In this document: positions 24,534-32,117 of the stretch, piece by piece
Numbering within the stretch: the stretch's first letter is position 1
How the letters are laid out: each line of letters begins with the position of its first letter
NCBI GenBank assembly: GCA_964537685.1
Contig: CAZICM010000021.1
Location: 81,370-145,369 of the forward strand
Reading direction: 5' to 3'
Origin: CAZICM01 sp964537685
GTDB lineage: Bacteria > Myxococcota_A > Polyangia > Polyangiales > Polyangiaceae
DNA length: 64,000 nt
The notes under the pieces: generated by a model
What the model was told of the DNA's origin: nothing
The model's input: only the letters and a program-made list of their open reading frames with translations
The model's database searches: none
Translations under genes and position numbers: made by a program

Positions 24534-25808
24534 TTAAAAGCGTCCGATAACCGAACCGCCGACAAAGCCGGGCGACCATTGAGGAACAAATCCCATCGAA
24601 TGGCCCGGCGTCTTTTCAGGCTGTGAAGGAGCCGCCGGCGGCGTTTCTTTTTTCTTGTTCGTCAGCGGCGAAACACCTGTAATTTGAGGCTGATCGAATA
24701 AAAATAATCCCGCGCCCGCACCCGCGAATACCGCCGCGGAACCAAAGAAGATTAAGGTCAGCGCCCGGCTTTCATCGCGGCCGGCAATGGCATTATCCAA
24801 ATCCTTGAGATCCTGTTGCTTGAGAAAGCCATTCTGCCGCGTCCGTTCCAGGTCCTCGGCCATGGCATCCTGCCCCAGCGCGCCCAATAAAAATAGGGCC
24901 CCGATAGCCGAACTGCTCAGCGCTCCGCCAAAAAAGACATAGGAAATCACGCGCTGGCGGGTCTGGGAAAGCGGAGCATCAATTTTTTTAGATTCACCGC
25001 GCCCTACTTCAACTTCCTGATTGAACACTTGATAGCCATTTAAGGCAGCCGTTATGGTATGTATCCCCGCTGGAACGGAGACGGGCCTGGCCAATGGAGC
25101 TATGCCCTCGGGGCGCCCATCTACCGATATCATAGCGCCTGAATTTGCCGATATCGTAAGCATAGCGGGCATTTCCCGGAGCTGAATATCATAGGCCACC
25201 ATTCCCCGCTCGGGCGCACGCACATCGCGCTCTTCAGGGAAATAGCCATCCGATGTAATGCGAACGGTATGCGGCCCAGGCTTTGCCTCCACCTCGAGCG
25301 GCGCCGGGACGGGCGTTCCGCCGTCCAGCGATATCATCGCTCCTTTCACCGAAGCAGATACCACAAGCTTGGGCGCCGCCAGCACGTCGTCCGCACCTGA
25401 ATCGGCCGCGTCACCGACTTTTTCAAGCAGCGGCTCCAATTGCTCCAGCGCTTCTAGGGCATCGTTGTGGCGCCCGCCTTCCTTCACGAGTTCGATATAT
25501 TTTTTGTAATGCTCAACCGCCTTCTTTAAATACTGAGGCTTCTTCTGATCGACATAGAGTTTGCGGTAGGACTGAGCAATTGAAAAGACAATGCCAGGGC
25601 GGGAGGAAAGGCGGTATGCCTGATCGAAGGCCTGGATGGCCATAGCATATTTGCCCTGTTCATAGGCGCTGACGCCCGTATTAAAATAGACTTTGGCTTG
25701 CTCGACCTCGCTTTGGGCATAAGCCGGAAGCGGCATGGCCATCGGCGCAAGGCATAAGGTTACAGCGGCTAACAGGTATTTTGTGGATCGCGTTCGCACG
25801 GTGCTCAA
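24534..25808 (-). CDS. TPR and PEGA-domain envelope protein
   Basis: The 424-residue protein has a signal peptide (LCLAPMAMPLPAYA), two to three TPR units (about 33-125; VYFNTGVSAYEQGKYAMAIQAFDQAYRLS), two PEGA sandwiches (about 140-215 and 215-285; GAMISLDGGTPVPAPLEVEAKPG and GAMISVDGRPEGIAPLARPVSVPAG), and two membrane segments (about 290-315 and 350-370). PEGA domains are usual on the periplasmic side of myxobacterial signalling proteins and may bind wall or surface glycans. The arrangement resembles other 'TPR-PEGA' proteins of the phylum whose role is not known. It is 9 bp downstream of the FG-GAP lipoprotein. Confidence 0.8.
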   Translation of the reverse strand: MSTVRTRSTKYLLAAVTLCLAPMAMPLPAYAQSEVEQAKVYFNTGVSAYEQGKYAMAIQAFDQAYRLSSRPGIVFSIAQSYRKLYVDQKKPQYLKKAVEHYKKYIELVKEGGRHNDALEALEQLEPLLEKVGDAADSGADDVLAAPKLVVSASVKGAMISLDGGTPVPAPLEVEAKPGPHTVRITSDGYFPEERDVRAPERGMVAYDIQLREMPAMLTISANSGAMISVDGRPEGIAPLARPVSVPAGIHTITAALNGYQVFNQEVEVGRGESKKIDAPLSQTRQRVISYVFFGGALSSSAIGALFLLGALGQDAMAEDLERTRQNGFLKQQDLKDLDNAIAGRDESRALTLIFFGSAAVFAGAGAGLFLFDQPQITGVSPLTNKKKETPPAAPSQPEKTPGHSMGFVPQWSPGFVGGSVIGRF

Positions 25809-25817
25809 CCTTTATGT

Positions 25818-28658
25818 TTAGTTTTTTGTATCGTCCGACAGGTGAGTAGGAACGAAAACGGAGCCAAGAAGCAGCGAAAAGCCTCCTTCACCGCCGATCG
25901 CAAGATCGTCAACGCCATCGCCGTTAAAGTCGCCTCCAACAGCGCGCTCGGCATTTAAACGTTCGATTAGCAAGTCTCTTTCTTCGAAATTCGCCTTGAC
26001 AAAGTTGGCGATGTCGGCGGCGGGAACAAGATCTGCCCACATAACGCCCGCTTTCGTAACAAGCACCAGCTCCTTATCGGCATCGGTATCTAAATTCACA
26101 AATGCGATATCTTTGATTTCTTTGCTTTCACCGGTGAGGTTAAATTTTGAAAAATTTTCAATGTCTATCGTCCCGGTTCCAGTGTTCCAGATCACTACAG
26201 CGGTACTGTCATCCAATAACCCAACAATATCCTCCAAGCCATCGCTGTTCACATCCACGGGCCTCATTTGCATTGCATAAGGCTGCTGGGTCTTGGCCGT
26301 CGCGAATTCCGCACCCAATTTCGAACCCTTCAATGGGGGCGATGCACTTATAGAAATATTCGCCAAACCCGACCCCGCCTCTACCGAGTTAAACGAAGCA
26401 GTAATCAGCTTATACGCGCCGCCGGACGCTCCATAGCCAACGATTTCGGTTTTGTTATCGGGTGATTCGTTGCCATTGAGCTGAAGCCCAAAGAAATAAT
26501 CAATGGAGTCGACGGCAGGCATCATATCGGGCATGTCCTTGCTTAGTATCGCGGATAGCAGCGTGGGACTGGCCTCCAAATTTACACTATCCGAGCCGGC
26601 ATCCTTCAAGATCCATGGCCGCTCCTCACCGGGCCCCATTTGCGATGCGATAACCATAATGTCCATCGCATCTTCACCGATAAACCGTCCAAGCGCAAGC
26701 TGTCTCGGATCGCCGCTGTACACAGTATCGCCGTAGTTTGTCAGCAAGAGCTGGGGAGATACAAATAATCTATCAGGCCGCCCAAAAAAAAGATAGCCGT
26801 TACGGGCTTCACCCACCATACCAGTCAATACGAGCAAATCAGAGGCCGAATCCCGCCCCCGTACCGCGCCCGCGCGGACATCGAGCACATTCTCGATATC
26901 CCCGAGAGATTCGGGAAGCTCGGGCGGCCCAGCCACATTGCCATACAAAATCGATAAATGGCTACCCGTTTCCGAGCTCTGATCGTTAGTAATTTTTCGG
27001 TCCTTTTCCCGAACAACAAGATCCATAATCTGATCGCCGTCGTAATCGCCGGAAATCATCTGATGCACGTAGTTATCCGTCGGTATGAATATCGGGGTAA
27101 ACGCTCCAGCCCCATCACCATTATAGAATATAAGGCCCTGGACGTCTTCGGAGGCCGTAAAGGCATCGTTAGCCGATAAATTGGGAGCACCAAGCGGCAT
27201 ATTAAAATTGCCTATGGTGGCCACTGTCAGCAAGGATTGCTTTTGGCAGTCGTACCGCGCATAGGGCCTTGCCAGGATCGGGGTTGTAAATACGACGCCA
27301 AGGGTATCAATGATATCCGCCTTTTTGTCTCCGTTTAAATCTCCAAATGCAAGAGGTGTATTGGCTAACTGAAGCGGCGGCGCCATCGGGCCGGGCGGTC
27401 CCCCACAGGCATACTCAGGCTTATCCGTAGGCAAATTCTTGAGATCTGCTTGCGTGAGAGAACCCACGGTAAATAGCGGCTGACTTGTGAAAGAAGGCAG
27501 CGCGCCCCAATCCAAATCGCTGTTGATTCGAATGATGTCGATGCGCTTATCCTTTCCCGTTGCTTCATCATCCGTTCCATAAAGGATATCGGGATGATCG
27601 TCTCCATCCATATCGGCAAACCAAACTCCCAACCACGGAACACGGCCGTCGGGGATCTCGACCGTGAAGCCCATATCTAACTTCGGTGGATATACCGGAC
27701 CATTGCCGGTAACCATAAGCGTGCACCCCTGGTATACCTGAAGCATCGGCGCGACCGCATTCATAGGATCGGAATTACCGGCGGTCATAAAACCCATTGC
27801 ATCGCACTTATCCTTTGGAGACAGCAATCCTATAGCTACGCGGCCGATCAGCTTGGTTCCGTCCAGCTCCAGCTTTATGAGCGATTCTGCTCCATTGGGT
27901 CCCGGCGGTTTGCCGATATCGAGAACCTTCAGATGCGTTGGAGTATCGATATTTCCCGCGGGACCTGCAAGAACGGCGATATCCTTTTCCGATCGATTGG
28001 CATCCAGCCGAAAAGGAACCGCCAGATGTAGCGTTTCGGCATTTTCAGCAATTTGCGTGGAAAACAATTTGGGCTTCAGGGTTCCATCCGATTGTCCGAG
28101 GAATACGGAGACCGTTTCCCCTGTCTTGAGGATTAAATCGCTGGTTAGTGGCTCGTTCCCCGATGATTGATCCAAAAGGCCAATCACAGGCTGATCCGGA
28201 AAGCCCGGGACTGAAAATGTAAAGACCTCATTACCCACTTCATCAAAATGATGAATATCTGTGCGGGATAAAGAATAAGTGACCAAATCCGTGCGGCCAT
28301 TTCCGTCGAAATCGCCTGCACCAAACCCTAAAATCCCATCGCCCACATAAGAAATAGGCTCCTCAAAATCGCCCCCGGCGCCCCTGCATACTCCATCGAC
28401 GCCGCACCCCTGGCCTTCAGGACACTTTTTAATCGCATCCGGCATCAATCCATCGGTGAAATAATCGCATTGATAATGACAGGCTCCCGGCTGTCCCGCT
28501 GGAATACACGTCCCGTCCATCTGGCCGCTGCCATCGCAGTATTCACCGACGTCAAGGACCCTATTACCGCATTCGTTGCGGGCAAATGTGACGAATTCGG
28601 TGCAGCCGCCGAGGCAGGCCAATGCGAGCAATGAAACAATAGATGCGCGGATTTTCAT
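25818..28658 (-). CDS. FG-GAP/VCBS-repeat lipoprotein, predicted beta-propeller
   Basis: The preferred ATG at 28658 gives a 946-residue lipoprotein with signal ending ALACLGGC. A Cys-rich neck (about 15-75) includes CGNRVLDVGEYCDGS and CPEGQGCGVDGVC. At least seven calcium-loop repeats follow: GDFDGNGRTDLV, ADMDGDDHPDIL, GDLNGDKKADII, GDYDGDQIMDLV, VDVNSDGLEDIV and GDFNGDGVDDLAI, with degenerate copies between. This is the integrin-alpha-like FG-GAP/VCBS propeller. It is expected at the cell surface, where it may bind partners rather than catalyse. It sits between a kinase gene and a TPR/PEGA gene on the same strand, so it may be part of a signalling or surface-sensing unit. Confidence 0.85.
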   Translation of the reverse strand: MKIRASIVSLLALACLGGCTEFVTFARNECGNRVLDVGEYCDGSGQMDGTCIPAGQPGACHYQCDYFTDGLMPDAIKKCPEGQGCGVDGVCRGAGGDFEEPISYVGDGILGFGAGDFDGNGRTDLVTYSLSRTDIHHFDEVGNEVFTFSVPGFPDQPVIGLLDQSSGNEPLTSDLILKTGETVSVFLGQSDGTLKPKLFSTQIAENAETLHLAVPFRLDANRSEKDIAVLAGPAGNIDTPTHLKVLDIGKPPGPNGAESLIKLELDGTKLIGRVAIGLLSPKDKCDAMGFMTAGNSDPMNAVAPMLQVYQGCTLMVTGNGPVYPPKLDMGFTVEIPDGRVPWLGVWFADMDGDDHPDILYGTDDEATGKDKRIDIIRINSDLDWGALPSFTSQPLFTVGSLTQADLKNLPTDKPEYACGGPPGPMAPPLQLANTPLAFGDLNGDKKADIIDTLGVVFTTPILARPYARYDCQKQSLLTVATIGNFNMPLGAPNLSANDAFTASEDVQGLIFYNGDGAGAFTPIFIPTDNYVHQMISGDYDGDQIMDLVVREKDRKITNDQSSETGSHLSILYGNVAGPPELPESLGDIENVLDVRAGAVRGRDSASDLLVLTGMVGEARNGYLFFGRPDRLFVSPQLLLTNYGDTVYSGDPRQLALGRFIGEDAMDIMVIASQMGPGEERPWILKDAGSDSVNLEASPTLLSAILSKDMPDMMPAVDSIDYFFGLQLNGNESPDNKTEIVGYGASGGAYKLITASFNSVEAGSGLANISISASPPLKGSKLGAEFATAKTQQPYAMQMRPVDVNSDGLEDIVGLLDDSTAVVIWNTGTGTIDIENFSKFNLTGESKEIKDIAFVNLDTDADKELVLVTKAGVMWADLVPAADIANFVKANFEERDLLIERLNAERAVGGDFNGDGVDDLAIGGEGGFSLLLGSVFVPTHLSDDTKN

Positions 28659-28720
28659 GGGCATACCTGCAATCATAAGTAATGGGTCACTCTTATGCAT
28701 TCGATGAGCTTCTTTAGGGT

Positions 28721-30406
28721 TTAATCGCTCGATAACTCTGGATTCTTGCGCCATTCGACATTGGGCTTGCCCGAGGCACTGGACTTCGGCGGCACCCCCG
28801 GCTTCGCGGACGCTACGGCTTTCATCGCGACTTTTACGCTGGTATCCGCAACCGGCTGAAATTTATACGGCCAGGGCTGATATCCTTTTGAAATAAGCGT
28901 CAATTCGATCATTTTATCGGTTTTATCGAGCCAAATGGGCTCCGATGCCGATCCAAGCTTTTGCTCGCCCAGCATCACATCGGTGTCCGGCGGGCTTGAT
29001 TCAAAGGTTATTTTGATGCGGGCCGCTGCATTGGCTGCCGTCCCCGCCGAACTCACCGGAGATACCGATGGAAGCCCCGATCCCGCAACCGCCGCGCTCC
29101 CAGGCCCCGCTCCATGCTCACCCGCAGGAAGACCCGGCAATGCATTGGAATCGGGCGAACCGCCAAATTTCCACGCAATGGCTCCCAATACGATCAGCAT
29201 GAGCGCTCCTCCGCCCAATACTATCGTTTTTCTTTGACCACCGGACGGCTTGGAATGCCCGCCTTCGGGCTCGCCCAAGGTTTTTACTGTCGCGCCGTCA
29301 TTCGATGGATTGGGCAGTGTCTGCGCATCATCCGCAAGCGTTCGCTCGGTGGGATCGACGGCGCGCGGACCAGACGCAACAACAATGGTTTTACCTGAGC
29401 CGGGCGCCAAAAACTCCCCTGAACGAAGCGCCACAGGCCCAATATTGTATCCCGCGTTTTTGGCCGCCGTCATCAGCGCCTCCATCGCGGCGGCCATGGT
29501 GCCCGGCCGTTTTGCAGGATCTTTTTCAAGCATCGACAAGACCGGCGCATCCAGCTCCGCCTTTAAATCGGAGCACACCGTGGACATGCGCGGCGGAGGC
29601 TCGGACACATGCTTAATCATGATATCCATCACCTCCTCGGCATTGAACGGATACGTCCCTGTCAACACTTCAAAGCACATCACACCAAAGGCATAAATAT
29701 CCGTGCGGTGATCGATATTTCGGCCCCTGCACTGTTCGGGAGACATATACAGCGGCGTGCCAATCGGAACGCCGGTGCGGGTCTTATGACTTTGAGCCGA
29801 GTCGCCCAGAAGCTTCGCTATGCCGAAATCGAGCAGCTTGGGATACACCGTGCCATCTTCATCGAAGGCCAGAAATACGTTTTCCGGCTTGAGATCGCGG
29901 TGCGCAATGCCCGCCGCGTGCGCCGCATCGAGCGCGCGCGAAATGCCGCGGAGAATAGGCAGCGCCTCTTCCACCGGAAGGCGCCCCCGCTTTTCAAGGT
30001 AATGATTAAATGGCTGCCCTTCGAGCAGCTCCATCACATAGTACTGGCGGCCATCGTCCAGTTTTCCGAATGAAAAAATATCAATGATGCCCCGATGCCG
30101 GATTTGATTCACCGCGCGGGCTTCGGAAATAAAACGGGCCACCATTTGCGGATCGGCCGAAAAGCGGTGATTGAGAACCTTGATCGCCGCTTCCTTGCCA
30201 ATCACCGGATGCACGGCGCGATAAACACTTCCAAATCCGCCCTCACCCAGCTTGCTTTCAATGCGGTATTCGCCGACAGAAAAGCCTTCTTTTAAGTCGG
30301 AATCCAAACCGGCAACCGCGCTGTCGGGCAGAAGCTGCGCCCCATCCTTCGGGCATTGAAGATCGCTGTCGGGATATTGCTCTCTGCAAGTGGGACACGT
30401 GGCCAT
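28721..30406 (-). CDS. Ser/Thr protein kinase with N-terminal Zn ribbon and C-terminal PEGA
   Basis: The 561-residue protein opens with a zinc-ribbon-like CPTC...CPK pair (about 4-22). The kinase domain (about 45-315) has GEGGFGSVYRA, a catalytic Lys in AAIKVL, HRDLKPEN, DFGIAK and SPEQCRGR, all intact. A Pro/Ala linker follows, then a membrane helix (about 395-417; TIVLGGGALMLIVLGAIAWKFG) and a PEGA-like domain (about 460-530). It should be an active membrane kinase sensing the periplasm. It is the first gene of a tight minus-strand run that continues with the FG-GAP lipoprotein 62 bp away. Confidence 0.92.
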   Translation of the reverse strand: MATCPTCREQYPDSDLQCPKDGAQLLPDSAVAGLDSDLKEGFSVGEYRIESKLGEGGFGSVYRAVHPVIGKEAAIKVLNHRFSADPQMVARFISEARAVNQIRHRGIIDIFSFGKLDDGRQYYVMELLEGQPFNHYLEKRGRLPVEEALPILRGISRALDAAHAAGIAHRDLKPENVFLAFDEDGTVYPKLLDFGIAKLLGDSAQSHKTRTGVPIGTPLYMSPEQCRGRNIDHRTDIYAFGVMCFEVLTGTYPFNAEEVMDIMIKHVSEPPPRMSTVCSDLKAELDAPVLSMLEKDPAKRPGTMAAAMEALMTAAKNAGYNIGPVALRSGEFLAPGSGKTIVVASGPRAVDPTERTLADDAQTLPNPSNDGATVKTLGEPEGGHSKPSGGQRKTIVLGGGALMLIVLGAIAWKFGGSPDSNALPGLPAGEHGAGPGSAAVAGSGLPSVSPVSSAGTAANAAARIKITFESSPPDTDVMLGEQKLGSASEPIWLDKTDKMIELTLISKGYQPWPYKFQPVADTSVKVAMKAVASAKPGVPPKSSASGKPNVEWRKNPELSSD

Positions 30407-30591
30407 AACGAGGGACGCTCGGGACGAGCCTACACGCCCTCGCTGCCAATTTCTACAGTGTGATCAGCCCCGTTTCCCCGACACTTCTTTGTCACATGGG
30501 CTTTGCATAACTTTGCATGGGCATCCGGCAATACGGCCCAATTGGGAATAAAATACAACCGGATTGTTTAATAAATGGATAGAAATTATAT

Positions 30592-30987
30592 TTAATGCGC
30601 CATCGCAGAGATCACGAATTGGCCAATGGCACAGAGAAAGCCGAGCGCAAACATACCGGAACGGGCCTTGTCAATATCCGCCAAATATAATACGCCGTGC
30701 AGCACGCGGCAGACCACCCACCCCACAGCAAGCGCCGTCGACAGCATAGGATCCGCCTTGGTCACATGAGCGACCAACACCGCGGGCGTAAACACCATAA
30801 GCGCTTCAAATGCATTTTGATGCGCGCCCCAAGCCCGGGCCCCCTTCCCTTCAAGCTTGGATACCTGCGCCCGCGGAATCTTATTGTCTGCGTTGCCAAA
30901 CTGCTCCTTGCGCGCATTGAAGGCCACAGGCAACCACACATAAGGCAAAATCATCGCCACCAGCAAACACCACAACGGAATGGTCAT
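30592..30987 (-). CDS. MAPEG-family membrane protein
   Basis: The 131-residue protein has four membrane segments and the MAPEG signature: RAQVSKLEGKGARAWGAHQNAFEALMVF, with the Glu and Asn-Ala-x-E of the conserved helix 2, and ADIDKARSGMFALGFLCAIGQF at the end. MAPEG proteins are membrane glutathione transferase or eicosanoid-enzyme relatives; bacterial members are mostly of unknown substrate. The start is fixed by AGGAGG ten bases upstream. The 185 bases between this gene and the kinase gene contain nothing clear. Confidence 0.88.
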   Translation of the reverse strand: MTIPLWCLLVAMILPYVWLPVAFNARKEQFGNADNKIPRAQVSKLEGKGARAWGAHQNAFEALMVFTPAVLVAHVTKADPMLSTALAVGWVVCRVLHGVLYLADIDKARSGMFALGFLCAIGQFVISAMAH

Positions 30988-31187
30988 GATCCTATTTCCT
31001 CCTAGACGCTTCTACCGCCATCCACATGATGAAGCAGTATTTCGTCCCACATACCGACCCAACCCATGACCTTATCCAGTGCACATACCTTTGTAAATCA
31101 GAGTTTTGCGGCGGCCCCGCTTTTTTTCATTGCATTTCAAAGTGCGCTATCGCTATCGGTAAGTTGATTTTCCAGTAAGACAGCCCC

Positions 31188-32117
31188 ATGAGCCTGGAAG
31201 ACGATTCAGCCGAGCGAGCGGGAGACGCTTTTTACGATTTGCTCAACCAAATCGCAGTAGCGCTGGGCTCGATCCGGGATCGCAACACGTTGGCGAGCGC
31301 GATGAAGATTCTCGTCGACGAATGCTTCGCTGTGGAATTCTCGGGCTTGTTTTATTGGGATCCAAAGCTTCAAACACTGCGTTTCGCTTATGCGAGCGGG
31401 TTTTCCGAAGAAGAACGGGCCGAGCTCGAAAGGAGCGCGATGACCCGCCTGCCCGGGCAGGTGTTTCGGGACAAGCAAACGATTATGGTGCCCGATGTAG
31501 AAGCCCATCACGATCGAATTATTGCAAAATCGCATGATAGGCGTGTTCAATCCCGTTTACACGCGCCTGTGCTCTACCGGAACGAGAGCGTGGGCGTGCT
31601 TGCGCTGGCGAGCTCCAAGAAGTTTCATTTTAATCATGCCAAAATGAGATTGGCTTCTTTTATCGCGCAGATGGCCGGCGTTGTGTATGGCAATCTATTG
31701 CATCTCGATGAGCTTGACAATCAATTAAATACAATTCGCACCCAGCGGGAGGAGATTCTTCATTTATCGGGGCCGGTGCTGAATTTAGGCCGGGGTATGC
31801 TGCTATTGCCCTTAATTGGACAGCTTACGCCTGAAAAGGCCGCTCATGCCCAGGAGCACGCGCTTCATGCCATTGTTAAATACAGGGCAAAGACTGCGAT
31901 TATCGATTTAACGGGCGTGGCCGCGGTGGATGCGGAAACGGCGCGCTTGCTCTTAAGCCTTGCGGGTACGGTGAGACTTCTGGGAGCCCGCTGTTTTATT
32001 TCGGGGCTCGCTCCCAAGACGGCTTCATGCATGGTGGATATTGGGTTTGAGGGCGGCCGTATTCACTTTTTCAGCAGCGTTGCGGCGGCAATGAATGCCG
32101 CTCACGCGTTTATTTAG
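31188..32117 (+). CDS. GAF-STAS (RsbR-type) signalling protein
   Basis: The 309-residue protein has an N-terminal GAF domain (about 10-165; a ligand-type fold with LVDECFAVEFSGLFYWDPKLQ and a strand KSHDRRVQSRLHAPVLYRNESVGVLALASSKKFHFN). A short coiled linker (about 170-190) leads to a C-terminal STAS domain (about 195-309; TAIIDLTGVAAVDAETARLLLSLAG), whose Thr in IDLTGV is the phosphoacceptor-like position. This makes it an RsbR-type partner-switch sensor. No kinase or phosphatase partner lies beside it. The 200-bp gap upstream holds no gene. It overlaps the convergent radical-SAM gene by 4 bp. Confidence 0.82.
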   Translation: MSLEDDSAERAGDAFYDLLNQIAVALGSIRDRNTLASAMKILVDECFAVEFSGLFYWDPKLQTLRFAYASGFSEEERAELERSAMTRLPGQVFRDKQTIMVPDVEAHHDRIIAKSHDRRVQSRLHAPVLYRNESVGVLALASSKKFHFNHAKMRLASFIAQMAGVVYGNLLHLDELDNQLNTIRTQREEILHLSGPVLNLGRGMLLLPLIGQLTPEKAAHAQEHALHAIVKYRAKTAIIDLTGVAAVDAETARLLLSLAGTVRLLGARCFISGLAPKTASCMVDIGFEGGRIHFFSSVAAAMNAAHAFI

